Part shown: piece by piece, positions 1 through 6,964 of the stretch
How the letters are laid out: each line of letters begins with the position of its first letter
Position numbering within the stretch: position 1 is the stretch's first letter
Source of the DNA: Deltaproteobacteria bacterium
GTDB lineage: Bacteria; Desulfobacterota; Desulfobacteria; Desulfobacterales; ETH-SRB1
Length of the DNA: 11,968 nt
Assembly: GCA_019314185.1 (NCBI GenBank)
Contig: JAFCZU010000107.1
Location: forward strand, 1-11,968
Direction of reading: 5' to 3'
Notes under the pieces: generated by a model
Databases searched by the model: none
What the model was told of the DNA's origin: nothing
The model's input: only the letters and a program-made list of their open reading frames with translations
Program-made: the position numbers and the translations under genes

Positions 1-53
1 CATACGATCTAAAAGCTTTATATCCCGACCACTGACTTTGATTAGATGCCTGG

Positions 54-82
54 TTGACATTTTTGCTAAAATTCGTGATAAT
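54..82 (+). promoter_or_regulatory. sigma70-type promoter of the small Cys-rich gene
   Basis: A perfect -35 hexamer TTGACA (54-59) and a -10 hexamer GATAAT (77-82, 5 of 6) are separated by exactly 17 bases. Transcription would start near 89, giving a leader of about 60 bases before the start codon at 149. It is the best promoter match I see in the window. Seen in sequence; activity is inferred. Confidence 0.72.
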
Positions 83-148
83 ATTTTTTAGTATTGTTCC
101 AAGAAAACTGATTTTTTGGCAGCAAAAGCGTGAAAAAGGAGAAAAATC

Positions 149-373
149 ATGAAATGCCCAGGTCAAGACACCCGGTACTGGAAACCAGAGGCTATTTTTG
201 ATGCAAAATGTCCGAAATGCAACCAACTGATAGAATTTTTCAAGGATGATACTACCCGCAAATGCTCAAAATGCGGGCATCGGTTTTTAAATCCCGCCAT
301 GGATTTCGGTTGTGCTTCATATTGCCGGTTTGCCAAGCAATGCACAGGGAATCTGCCGCTAAAGCGAAATTAA
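149..373 (+). CDS. Small Cys-rich zinc-ribbon-like protein, function unknown
   Basis: This is a 74-residue protein with eight cysteines: C3, C21/C24 (CPKC), C39/C42 (CSKCGHRF), C55, C59 and C65. The two CxxC pairs form a rubredoxin/zinc-ribbon-like knuckle that could bind Zn or Fe. The C3 and C55-C59-C65 set could hold a second metal site. There is no signal peptide or membrane segment, so it is probably cytoplasmic. AAGGAG (136-141) lies 7 bases before the ATG, which fixes the start. It has its own promoter and a terminator downstream, so it looks monocistronic. I recall similar short proteins, starting MKCPGQD and containing an FFKDDT-RKC-KCGHRF-like stretch, in anaerobic deltaproteobacteria, but I know no function. 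The first cysteine directly after the initiator Met and Lys is unusual. Confidence 0.85.
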   Translation: MKCPGQDTRYWKPEAIFDAKCPKCNQLIEFFKDDTTRKCSKCGHRFLNPAMDFGCASYCRFAKQCTGNLPLKRN

Positions 374-376
374 AAT

Positions 377-396
377 TGATGAACTTATAAAAAGTC
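377..396 (+). repeat. Solo copy of a TGATGAACTCGTAAAAAGTC-type repeat end
   Basis: TGATGAACTTATAAAAAGTC lies 4 bases after the stop of the Cys-rich gene. It closely matches the left end of the palindromic element at 3761-3925. No opposite-oriented partner is visible before the next gene, so it looks like a solo end or remnant. Confidence 0.5.
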
Positions 397-433
397 GATT
401 TTGTTTACTTCATGACCATTCGGAGCGCAAACC

Positions 434-464
434 AAAGCCTGACCCTTTGGGCCAGGCTTCTTTA
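434..464. terminator. Bidirectional Rho-independent terminator between convergent genes
   Basis: The stem AAGCCTG (435-441) pairs with CAGGCTT (453-459). Beyond one A/C mismatch it continues as CCC with GGG around a TTT loop. CTTTAT follows on the plus strand and TTTGG on the minus strand. It sits between the stops at 373 (+) and 467 (-), so it probably ends both transcripts, the plus-strand one more efficiently. Confidence 0.75.
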
Positions 465-466
465 TA

Positions 467-1144
467 CTACAGGCCTGCTACTTCTTTGCCACAGTGCTTG
501 CAGACCTTGGCTCTTGCTTTAATTATTTCAGCGCAGAACGGACATTCCCTTGTAAAATATCTCTCATGCATCTTTTTTACAGACTTATCCAACTGTTTTT
601 GAATAATCTCATTGCCAATTTTAAGATTTTTAATCGGTTCGATTGCCTCCAGGCTTCCAACGTCACCAATCATTTCCGCTGCCTTAAGTCTGACCTTTGC
701 TGACTCGGTGGGATCTAAAAGCAACCTTAAAATCGTTTCAGTGTCCTTTTCAATATAACAACCGGCAAGAATTGAAAATCCTTTCTTTATAGATTCTTTC
801 AACATTTCCTGTTCCATGAGAAGCTGGTCGTCAATTACCTGCCCTGTTCCGCCCAATTTACCAAATACCGGTATGCACTCAAACTTTCCTGAGCTGGGAT
901 AACACATAGATCTGTAAGAAGCAGCATGTCCATAATTCTCCTGTACTTTATCCCATCCATTGGTATATAATGAGCATTCATCATTAAAACATAAAAACAG
1001 GAAAGGTTCGCCCCATCCAAGGCCATCGCCCATGGGAATTGATGGAACCTCCCATATGCTCATTTCTTTGTTGCAATAAGGGCATTTTGGTTTTTTCTGC
1101 TCCAAAACTTTTTCTAATATTTCTTCTCTTGTTTCAAAAGCCAT
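467..1144 (-). CDS. Zinc-ribbon / HEAT-like / zinc-ribbon protein, function unknown
   Basis: The protein has 225 residues. The N-terminal metal site is C21-C24 (CPYC) with C52 and C57 (CFNDEC). Residues about 130-185 are helical with a HEAT-repeat flavour (LLLDPTESAKVRLKAAEMIG, then SLEAIEPIKNL). The C-terminal zinc ribbon is CPFCAEIIKARAKVCKHC (C201, C204, C215, C218), followed by GKEV. No signal peptide or membrane span is evident. The architecture suggests a cytoplasmic scaffold or nucleic-acid/protein-binding role, but no enzyme motif is present and I cannot name a function. The start is supported by GAGG about 8 bases upstream. The gene lies 99 bp after rsmB on the same strand, with a hairpin between them, so it may have its own promoter. 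I recall close homologues in Desulfobacterota. Confidence 0.85.
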   Translation of the reverse strand: MAFETREEILEKVLEQKKPKCPYCNKEMSIWEVPSIPMGDGLGWGEPFLFLCFNDECSLYTNGWDKVQENYGHAASYRSMCYPSSGKFECIPVFGKLGGTGQVIDDQLLMEQEMLKESIKKGFSILAGCYIEKDTETILRLLLDPTESAKVRLKAAEMIGDVGSLEAIEPIKNLKIGNEIIQKQLDKSVKKMHERYFTRECPFCAEIIKARAKVCKHCGKEVAGL

Positions 1145-1200
1145 TGTTTAAACCTCGATTATTTATGTAATATTAAATTTAATTCCTGTCCCCCCGATTT

Positions 1201-1232
1201 CTGATAAATTTGACTTTTTACAAATTCATCAG
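1201..1232. repeat. 12-bp hairpin downstream of rsmB, related to the interspersed repeat
   Basis: CTGATAAATTTG (1201-1212) pairs with CAAATTCATCAG (1221-1232), 11 of 12, around an 8-base ACTTTTTA loop. On the minus strand the loop and right arm read GATGAATTTGTAAAAAGTC, a variant of the repeat end seen at 377 and 3761. It begins 12 bases after the rsmB stop and could weaken read-through, but it is AT-rich and has no T tract. The minus-strand sequence after it contains a run of six Gs and GGACAGGAATTAAATTTAAT, a style I associate with REP-like sequences. Confidence 0.6.
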
Positions 1233-1243
1233 GAATGATTTAC

Positions 1244-2614
1244 CTATGTTGTCCGCTTAAAACAAACTGCAAAAAAACCATCCATATTATTTATATGTGG
1301 ATAAGTTTTTAAATATCGGTTTTCATTCACAAGAGAATATACATTTATCGGTAGATCTTCAAATTTATTCTTTATAGCAAATTCTGAATGTTTATTCAAA
1401 AAGTTTTTAACGACCTTTTCATTTTCTTCCGGTTCCGTACTGCATACAGCATAAACCAGCGTGCCTGACGGTTTTACAAGCTGCGCTAAATTGTTTAGAA
1501 AGTTTACCTGTCTTTTTTTGTAGCTGCTTAATTTATTCTCAGACATTGACCATTTTGCATCAGGATTTCTCCTTAAAACGCCCAGGCCCGAACATGGCGC
1601 GTCTAAAAGAATATGATCAAACCCTGAAAAACCCTTATATGAGAATTGCCTGTCAAACGGAACGGTAAGATCGTAATTGCAGGTCGTTACAATTGAGATC
1701 CCAAGTCTTTTCATTTCAGATTCAAGCTGTTGCAGTTTATTAGCATTATTATCCATGGCTAATAGTCTGCCTGTATTTTTCATCATCTGTGCAATATGTC
1801 CGGCTTTGCCGCCAAGGCCTGCACACGCGTCCAAAACAGTATCTCCTGGACGGGGATTTAACAAACAGCTAACAAGCTGCGCGGCCTCATCCTGAACCTG
1901 GAATAAACCGTCTTTAAAGGCTTTTATTCCAGGAATTGACTTGTTTGGCTTAATAAAACGTATGCCATCAGGAGAGTATGTTGTATTTTCAATTTGCTGC
2001 ACATCAGATGCAAGACTTTTGGATAAATCATCACGGGTTGCTTTGAGTCTGTTTGTACGAACAGTAATGGGAGGAATTGTATTTATTGCGTCGCATAGCG
2101 CTTCGGTTTCTTTCAGCCCAAATCGATTAAGCCAGCGTTTAATCATCCACTCTGGAAATGATTTGCTGACAGCAAGGCTGTATGCAAGGTTTTCAGCAGG
2201 ATCAGGGAAAGGTATTTTTTTATATTCTCTATCGGCTTTGCGCAAGAGAGCGTTTACAAACCCGGCAACATGGGAAGATGCAAAAAACTTTGCAATTTCA
2301 ACGGATGTGTTAACAGCGGCGGAAACAGGTATTCTATTTAAATAAATTATTTGAAAAAGCCCCAGCCGAAGAATATTCAAAATCACTGGATCTATTTTTT
2401 GAAGACTGGTTTTTGAAAAATGATTTATTGTCCAGTCAAGCCGGCCCCGCCATCTTAAAACTCCGTAAACCAGCGCATAAAATAAAGCCTGATCTTTTCT
2501 TGAAAGAAGCAGCTTTTTGTTTTGAATATCTTCCAATATTCTATCCAGAGTATAGTGTTTTTTACTCAGAGAATTCAAGACAAATAGCGCTGTTTTGCGA
2601 GGATTATGTTTCAT
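1244..2614 (-). CDS. rsmB: 16S rRNA (cytosine-967-C5)-methyltransferase RsmB
   Basis: This SAM-dependent enzyme methylates C967 of 16S rRNA (E. coli numbering) at C5. The 456-residue protein has an N-terminal NusB-like RNA-binding domain (about 1-135) and a C-terminal Rossmann methyltransferase domain. Visible motifs are the SAM loop DACAGLGGK (262-270), motif IV DAPCSGLGVLRRNPDAKW (C341) and motif VI AVCSTEPEENE (C391). C341 and C391 are the product-release and nucleophilic cysteines of this family. The length is slightly above the E. coli protein (about 430). It is the last gene of the ribF-to-rsmB cluster and follows fmt after a 186-bp gap filled with a palindromic repeat. Only a weak purine-rich ribosome site (GTGG) precedes the ATG, possibly because that repeat abuts the start. 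Confidence 0.96.
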   Translation of the reverse strand: MKHNPRKTALFVLNSLSKKHYTLDRILEDIQNKKLLLSRKDQALFYALVYGVLRWRGRLDWTINHFSKTSLQKIDPVILNILRLGLFQIIYLNRIPVSAAVNTSVEIAKFFASSHVAGFVNALLRKADREYKKIPFPDPAENLAYSLAVSKSFPEWMIKRWLNRFGLKETEALCDAINTIPPITVRTNRLKATRDDLSKSLASDVQQIENTTYSPDGIRFIKPNKSIPGIKAFKDGLFQVQDEAAQLVSCLLNPRPGDTVLDACAGLGGKAGHIAQMMKNTGRLLAMDNNANKLQQLESEMKRLGISIVTTCNYDLTVPFDRQFSYKGFSGFDHILLDAPCSGLGVLRRNPDAKWSMSENKLSSYKKRQVNFLNNLAQLVKPSGTLVYAVCSTEPEENEKVVKNFLNKHSEFAIKNKFEDLPINVYSLVNENRYLKTYPHINNMDGFFAVCFKRTT

Positions 2615-2621
2615 AAAAAAC

Positions 2622-2785
2622 TTTTACCACAGAACAAATTAATCACGAAAGCACGAAAGTACGAAAACACGAAATAGGACCAGGAAATTAAATTACTAAC
2701 ATTTTCTTCGTGTTTTCAATTTTTCGTGCTTTCGTGATAGTTTTTTAGTTTATTTTTCTGTGATCTCTGTGTGCTCCGTGGTGAA
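2622..2785. repeat. MITE-like palindromic repeat with CACGAAA units in the fmt-rsmB gap
   Basis: The left half has four near-identical 8-base units (CACGAAAG, CACGAAAG, TACGAAAA, CACGAAAT; 2644-2675). The right half (2702-2737) carries their reverse complement: TCACGAAAGCACGAAA is matched exactly, followed by shared GAAAACACGAA. Outer arms TTTTACCACAGAACA (2622-2636) and TGTGCTCCGTGGTGAAAA (end 2785) also pair imperfectly. The whole ~164-bp unit can fold into one long hairpin. I recall CCACGGAG/CACGAAA repeats in many bacterial genomes, especially deltaproteobacteria. It has no coding capacity and leaves 15 bp to the fmt stop. Confidence 0.8.
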
Positions 2786-2800
2786 AACACGTTGAGGTAT

Positions 2801-3757
2801 CTACTCCAGAACAGTACCGACAGGCAGCTTAAATCCTCTCAAGAAATCTTTAATCACAAGACGCTTCCCGGATTCCCCCTGTATTTCCAGGATAGACAAA
2901 GTCCCTTTTCCGGTGGCAACGCAAAGTTCATCAGGAAACGCTTTTAATACAGTACCCGGGGGGTTATCAGCAGACATCGTTACAGGCGTTGATCTGAATA
3001 TTTTGAGACGTGTATTATTGTAAAAAGTAAAGGCTCCGGGCCATGGCGTCATTCCGCGTATAAAAGCCTCGAGTTTATCTGCAGCCATTTCCCAGTCTAT
3101 ATGACCGTCTTTTTTTTTAAGCATCGGCGCATACGTGGCGCGCGTATGGTCTTGAGAAATGGGATTGATATTGCCGGCAGCTATAACTTTTAAGGTTTTT
3201 ATAAGAAGACCAGCGCCAAGATCGGCCAAACGGTCATGAAGAGTGGCTGATGTGTCGTCAGGAAAAATTTCAGTTTTTGATGTAAACAGGATGTCTCCAG
3301 TATCCATACCTTCATCCATAAGCATGGCGGTAACTCCTGTCTCCTTTTCGCCGTTTATGACAGCCCACTGAATTGGCGCTGCTCCACGATATTCTGGAAG
3401 AAGTGAAGCATGTATATTTAATGCGCCGATTGTCGGCAGACCTAAAATTCGTTTTGGAAGAATATGACCAAAGGCAGACACAACAAATATGTCCGGTTTT
3501 AATTCTATTATATGATTTGCAAATTCGTCTGTTTTGATCGATATCGGCTGAATTACATCATATCCCAGATGGATAGCTGCTTTCTTAACAGGAGGAAAAG
3601 CCGGTTTGCGGCTCCTTCCTTTTGGCCGATCAGGCTGAGTTACAACTAAAACCACGTTATAGTTGTTTTTGTGGAGAGCATTTAATGCAGGAACGGCAAA
3701 ATCCGGCGTACCCATAAATATGATCTTAATTTTATTCTCTATCTTTGAATCAAGCAT
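2801..3757 (-). CDS. fmt: Methionyl-tRNA formyltransferase
   Basis: Fmt transfers a formyl group from 10-formyl-tetrahydrofolate to Met-tRNA(fMet), giving the initiator tRNA. The 318-residue protein has the usual length. The N-terminal formyltransferase domain includes IIFMGTPDFAVPAL (12-25) and the folate/catalytic segment NIHASLLPEYRGAAPI (N114, H116). D152 in MDEGMDTGDIL is the expected third catalytic residue. The C-terminal OB-fold tRNA-binding domain starts near residue 205. The family usually begins M-K/R-IIFMGTPDF, so residues 1-9 here are an extension. The ATG lies three bases from the MITE-like element at 3761-3925, and the only ribosome-site candidate is GAG inside that element. 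Order def-fmt-rsmB is a classic arrangement. Confidence 0.96.
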   Translation of the reverse strand: MLDSKIENKIKIIFMGTPDFAVPALNALHKNNYNVVLVVTQPDRPKGRSRKPAFPPVKKAAIHLGYDVIQPISIKTDEFANHIIELKPDIFVVSAFGHILPKRILGLPTIGALNIHASLLPEYRGAAPIQWAVINGEKETGVTAMLMDEGMDTGDILFTSKTEIFPDDTSATLHDRLADLGAGLLIKTLKVIAAGNINPISQDHTRATYAPMLKKKDGHIDWEMAADKLEAFIRGMTPWPGAFTFYNNTRLKIFRSTPVTMSADNPPGTVLKAFPDELCVATGKGTLSILEIQGESGKRLVIKDFLRGFKLPVGTVLE

Positions 3758-3760
3758 TTT

Positions 3761-3925
3761 TGATGAACTCGCAAAAAAGTCACAAGTTTAGCTATAGATG
3801 GCTAAGTAAAAAGGTTCATATACAAAGCGTAGTGTTTTTTTCAGGGCAGAAGGCATACATATGGTATGTCGATGGTCTGAAAAAATGTTGCCACGCAGTA
3901 GATGAGGTTTTTTACGACGCCATCA
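3761..3925. repeat. MITE-like element with terminal inverted repeats in the def-fmt gap
   Basis: The left end TGATGAACTCGCAAAAAAG faces the right end, whose reverse complement is TGATGGCGTCGTAAAAAACC (3925-3906). Subterminal sequences TTCATATACAAAGCG and CACGCAGTAGATGAG pair imperfectly. The centre TTTTTTTCAG ... CTGAAAAAA encloses GGCATACATATGGTATGTC, so almost the whole 165 bp is one imperfect palindrome. The right end contains the TGA that stops def, and the left end lies three bases before the fmt ATG. It has no convincing coding sequence. Elements with similar ends are frequent in Desulfobacterota genomes as I remember them. Confidence 0.75.
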
Positions 3926-4432
3926 TTTTTGTCTTAACATCTTTTTGATATGTCTTTTATAAAGACTTCTTTTTAAACTGCTTATCCGATTTATAAACAA
4001 GATGCCGCTTAAATGATCAATTTCATGCTGCAAAACAACAGCAAGAAATCCATGAGCCTCTATTCTCAATGGTTTTTCTTTCCTGTCAAACCCTTCAACG
4101 AGAATAGAGTCTGAGCGTTTTACATCAGCCCTGTAATCAGGAACGCTCAGGCATCCTTCGTTTTCGGAAATAGTAGTTCCTTCACTGGATATAATTTTTG
4201 GGTTGATAAGAACATGCAGGGATCGATTTTCATCCTTTGGAGAAATATCGTAAACGATAATGCTTTGGTCAAACCCCACCTGCATGGCAGCCAGTCCCAC
4301 GCCAGGAGCTTTATACATGGTAAGAGACATGTCTTCAATTATATTCTGGGTTGCGCCATCGATATTTTTTACGGGTTTTGCAGATTGACTGAGAAATTTG
4401 TCCGGATATGTCAGTACAGTAAGTATTGCCAT
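3923..4432 (-). CDS. def: Peptide deformylase
   Basis: Def removes the formyl group from the N-terminal Met of nascent proteins, using Fe2+ or a similar metal. The 169-residue protein has all three signature motifs: GVGLAAMQ (44-51), EGCLS (92-96, metal ligand C94) and QHEIDH (135-140, metal ligands H136 and H140, catalytic E137). The length is typical. The gene starts 14 bp after the flippase-like gene, so the two are probably co-transcribed. Its TGA stop lies within the terminal repeat of the downstream MITE-like element, so the last residues may differ from the ancestral protein; the catalytic core is unaffected. Confidence 0.97.
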   Translation of the reverse strand: MAILTVLTYPDKFLSQSAKPVKNIDGATQNIIEDMSLTMYKAPGVGLAAMQVGFDQSIIVYDISPKDENRSLHVLINPKIISSEGTTISENEGCLSVPDYRADVKRSDSILVEGFDRKEKPLRIEAHGFLAVVLQHEIDHLSGILFINRISSLKRSLYKRHIKKMLRQK

Positions 4433-4446
4433 GATAAATCCATTAA

Positions 4447-5535
4447 TTAATTACGTTTTTTATATTTATTGTAAGAAGATATCTGCCATACATTAACACC
4501 CATTATCATTGCAGATACCATGCCGACAATGATTACCGGAATCATTTGAACTGTATGGTTTACAAGTGTAAAGCCAGCGGCATTTTTTGCCGAAACTCCG
4601 AAAAGCGAAAGCGCAAAGATACCACCTGCCTCCCAGAGTCCCCAGTAACCGGGTACTGACGGAAGAGCGATAAATAGACAGATAATTATCATGACCGCAG
4701 TAATCTCAAAATATGAAAGCCGTACGTCTGGACATCCAAGAGCCATTATATAATATGAAAGAGCCGCAAGGCTCCAGATAATAGCTGACAACACAATGCA
4801 AACACCCACCTTTTTTGGATTTTTAATCAGAACAAAACCCAAGGCAAAATTTTCTAAAAAACCTGTAAGAGGCGTGCAAATTCTTTTTTGCATCCGGTTC
4901 TTAAAATCGTTGCCGGCAAAAAAAAATATAGTTGGCAATGCCATGATCAATCTTGTCAGGACCTTTCGGGTAGCGGAAAAGCTAATTATTATTACTCCGG
5001 CAATTAAGGCCGCGCTTAGTTTAAATAAGCTTCTTTCAACAGTTAGCAGTGTTTCTCTGTTTAGATGATACTTGCCAAACGAAATGTCAAGCGCCGGATC
5101 TATATGAACAGATGCAAACACAGTTATTGCAAGTATTATCAAAAGAATTATGTCAAACAACCGCTCGGTGGCAACCGTTGCAAGTCCTGTAGAAAATGGA
5201 ATATTATCCTTTTTTTGCAGAATTGCCGGCCTTGCCAGCTCGCCGATCCTGCCGGGCAGAATGCAGTTTAACATAAAACCAATCATCAGGGGATGAAATG
5301 CCTGCCAAAAGCTTATGGTATGTGCCGTCCCAAGAATGAACCGCCATCTGAGCGTTCTTATAACAAAACTCATTAAAGCAATAAATACAGCCGGTAATAT
5401 CCAAAAGTAATTTATTGTCGTCAGATAAGTTGCAAGATCGGCAAACGGAACATTTATAAAGGACAGATAAAGGGCTGTAACGGATAATAATATTCCCAGA
5501 AATAGAGAAATAATTATGTTCTTTTTTATGCGCAT
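4447..5535 (-). CDS. UPF0104 / LPG-synthase-TM-type integral membrane protein (flippase-like)
   Basis: This 362-residue polytopic membrane protein has about eight hydrophobic segments, the first at residues 7-27. Family-type motifs are visible: RTLRWRFIL after the second span, MLNCILPGRIGELARP, ATERLFDIILL, and LPSVPGYWGLWEAG near the C-terminus. These match the lysylphosphatidylglycerol synthase transmembrane / AglD / YbhN superfamily, whose members are linked to lipid flipping or glycolipid handling. It lacks the soluble aminoacyl-transferase domain of MprF, so it should not be called an LPG synthase. It is packed between ribF (13 bp) and def (14 bp). Its ribosome site is weak, and ribF ends in TGATAA just upstream, which suggests translational coupling. 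The substrate is unknown. Confidence 0.85.
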   Translation of the reverse strand: MRIKKNIIISLFLGILLSVTALYLSFINVPFADLATYLTTINYFWILPAVFIALMSFVIRTLRWRFILGTAHTISFWQAFHPLMIGFMLNCILPGRIGELARPAILQKKDNIPFSTGLATVATERLFDIILLIILAITVFASVHIDPALDISFGKYHLNRETLLTVERSLFKLSAALIAGVIIISFSATRKVLTRLIMALPTIFFFAGNDFKNRMQKRICTPLTGFLENFALGFVLIKNPKKVGVCIVLSAIIWSLAALSYYIMALGCPDVRLSYFEITAVMIIICLFIALPSVPGYWGLWEAGGIFALSLFGVSAKNAAGFTLVNHTVQMIPVIIVGMVSAMIMGVNVWQISSYNKYKKRN

Positions 5536-5548
5536 AAACTTAAGATTA

Positions 5549-6481
5549 TCAGGAAAGGATATTGCGAGCCTTGCTGATATCTTTGTTGATCTGATCTGAT
5601 AATTCTGAAATATTTAAAAACCTTTTCTCATCTCTGAGCCGTTTTATAAAATTTATGCGGATTTTCTGCCCGTATATATCATTATTAAAATCGAGGATAT
5701 GAGCTTCGACAGTAAAGACGTGGTCATCAAAAGTAGGACTGTATCCGATATTGGCAACCCCTTTATATTTACTTTCTTTGCATTCAATTGTAATCGCATA
5801 GACACCGATTTTGGGACTGAGTTCATCATAAAGGTTTATGTTGGCTGTAGGAAAGCCGAGAAGTCTGCCCCCTCTGTCCCGCCCGGCCATAACCGTGCCT
5901 CTTATCTGATAGTATCTGCCCAAAAGTTTTTGAGCTTCAGCAACTTTTCCCTCTGATACAAGTTCACGTATTCTGGTGCTGCTTATTTTATCAGCTGAAT
6001 TTTTTGACGGCTGAATTTTTTTGACAACTATTACTTCAAAACCGATCTGTTTTCCATATGTTTTAAGCAAATCAAGGGTTCCTTCACGGTTTTTGCCAAA
6101 AGTATAATCTTCTCCGACAATAACAGCCTTTATGCCGACACGCTTCACCAGGATTTCCTCTACAAACTCCTTTGCTGGTATTGAAGCAAATTCCAGTGTA
6201 AAGGGTATGCAAATAAGAATATCAATGCCTGCTTTTGCGATAAGTTCTGTTTTTTGTTCATACAGAGTAATAAGGGGTGGATGGTTGTTTTGTTTTAATA
6301 CCCTGATAGGATGGGGCTCAAAGGTCATGACCACAGATGTGCCTTGAAGCACCCTTGTCTTTTCTATTACCTGATGAAAAAGGGCCTGATGCCCAATGTG
6401 CACACCATCGAAGTTGCCAATGGTAATAACCGCATTTTTATATGGACGATCAATCTTTTCAAGGTCTTCAATAATGTCCAT
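5549..6481 (-). CDS. ribF: Bifunctional riboflavin kinase / FAD synthetase
   Basis: RibF phosphorylates riboflavin to FMN and adenylates FMN to FAD. The 310-residue protein has the normal bacterial length. The N-terminal nucleotidyltransferase domain has IGNFDGVHIGHQAL (21-34), TFEPHP (53-58) and ISSTRIRELV (166-175). The C-terminal riboflavin kinase domain has GRLLGFPTANINL (205-217, with the PTAN metal/nucleotide site), GVANIGYSPTF and VEAHILDF (E259, likely catalytic base). It is the first gene of the minus-strand cluster. Upstream DNA is very AT-rich; I see no FMN riboswitch and no clear promoter there. The ribosome site (TTGGA about 10 bases upstream) is weak. Confidence 0.97.
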   Translation of the reverse strand: MDIIEDLEKIDRPYKNAVITIGNFDGVHIGHQALFHQVIEKTRVLQGTSVVMTFEPHPIRVLKQNNHPPLITLYEQKTELIAKAGIDILICIPFTLEFASIPAKEFVEEILVKRVGIKAVIVGEDYTFGKNREGTLDLLKTYGKQIGFEVIVVKKIQPSKNSADKISSTRIRELVSEGKVAEAQKLLGRYYQIRGTVMAGRDRGGRLLGFPTANINLYDELSPKIGVYAITIECKESKYKGVANIGYSPTFDDHVFTVEAHILDFNNDIYGQKIRINFIKRLRDEKRFLNISELSDQINKDISKARNILS

Positions 6482-6547
6482 TTTATATTATCCAATTATT
6501 CATCAATTTTATTCTTTGCTTTTTTGCGACGATATATTCAAATGAAC

Positions 6548-6576
6548 TTGACAACAATAAGAAAAAAAAATATCTA
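6548..6576 (+). promoter_or_regulatory. Possible promoter for tRNA-Leu
   Basis: A perfect TTGACA (6548-6553) is followed after 17 bases, including an A9 tract, by TATCTA (6571-6576, weak -10). This would give a leader of about 75 bases before the tRNA. A promoter closer to the tRNA in the AT-rich sequence is also possible, so this is tentative. Confidence 0.35.
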
Positions 6577-6654
6577 TATCATTTTGTTAGTTAAATCAAT
6601 CTTTTTAATTTAAGGCTTTTGTAAAACATTCAATTTTCAAAAGTCTCAAACCGT

Positions 6655-6741
6655 GCCGAAGTGGCGGAACTGGTAGACGCGCTAGGTTCAGGGTCTAGTG
6701 GAGGTTTCTCTGTGGGAGTTCGAGTCTCCCCTTCGGCACCA
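6655..6741 (+). tRNA. tRNA-Leu (CAG anticodon), CCA encoded
   Basis: The acceptor stem GCCGAAG (6655-6661) pairs with CTTCGGC (6731-6737), followed by discriminator A and an encoded CCA (6739-6741). The D arm contains GGTAGACGC. The anticodon arm is CTAGG-TTCAGGG-TCTAG with anticodon CAG at 6689-6691. The long variable arm (about 6701-6712) is the class II feature expected of tRNA-Leu. The T arm is GGGAG-TTCGAGT-CTCCC. It reads CUG codons. It is divergent from ribF and followed by its own terminator. Confidence 0.97.
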
Positions 6742-6753
6742 TACTAAAACAAA

Positions 6754-6782
6754 AGGCTGCAATCCTAATGGGTTGTGGCTTT
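6754..6782 (+). terminator. Terminator after tRNA-Leu
   Basis: AGGCTGCAATCC (6754-6765) pairs with GGGTTGTGGCTT (6770-6781) around a TAAT loop, using several G-U pairs that hold only in RNA on the plus strand. A short T run follows. It starts 12 bases after the tRNA 3' end and looks like a slightly decayed intrinsic terminator. Confidence 0.6.
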
Positions 6783-6822
6783 GCCATGCCAAATTGTCCT
6801 CCTATATATTTTATAAATTTAG

Positions 6823-6851
6823 TTGTTTCCGTACAAGAGAACAGATAAAAT
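6823..6851 (+). promoter_or_regulatory. Probable promoter of the FAD/rhodanese gene
   Basis: TTGTTT (6823-6828, weak -35) is followed after 17 bases by TAAAAT (6846-6851, 5 of 6 for -10). Transcription would start near 6858, inside the repeat motif at 6852-6867, about 105 bases before the gene. The position of the motif over the start site invites an operator interpretation, but the motif also occurs away from promoters. Confidence 0.42.
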
Positions 6852-6867
6852 ACTCAAGCTTCGCACC
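6852..6867 (-). repeat. Copy 1 of the GGTGCGAA-TTGAGT motif
   Basis: The minus strand reads GGTGCGAAGCTTGAGT. It differs by one base each from the plus-strand copies at 8807-8822 and 10299-10314. It lies upstream of the FAD/rhodanese gene, in inverted orientation to the copy downstream of that gene. Confidence 0.6.
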
Positions 6868-6964
6868 TTTTAATTCATCAAAAGCGTTAGACGGTAAGAA
6901 CTGAAAATAAATTTTCAAAGTGAAATATGCTGCCAATGGTTTTAATATAAATAAGGAGATTTCC

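Noticed and set aside
2644..2675. Four tandem CACGAAA units as a CRISPR-like array
   Set aside because: The units are 8 bases with no spacers and have a matching inverted half nearby; this is a palindromic interspersed repeat.
3745..3948. Plus-strand open frame across the def-fmt gap
   Set aside because: It runs through the palindromic element and overlaps both genes antisense, with no ribosome site and no protein-like composition.
4447..5535. Lysylphosphatidylglycerol synthase (MprF)
   Set aside because: Only the transmembrane flippase-like part is present; the soluble aminoacyl-transferase domain is absent.
6482..6650. FMN riboswitch upstream of ribF
   Set aside because: The leader is AT-rich and lacks the conserved GC-rich FMN-element blocks.
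6920..6964. Upstream in-frame ATG as the start of the FAD/rhodanese gene
   Set aside because: There is no ribosome site before 6920, the added 15 residues precede the normal family N-terminus, and the ATG at 6965 has a well-placed AAGGAG.
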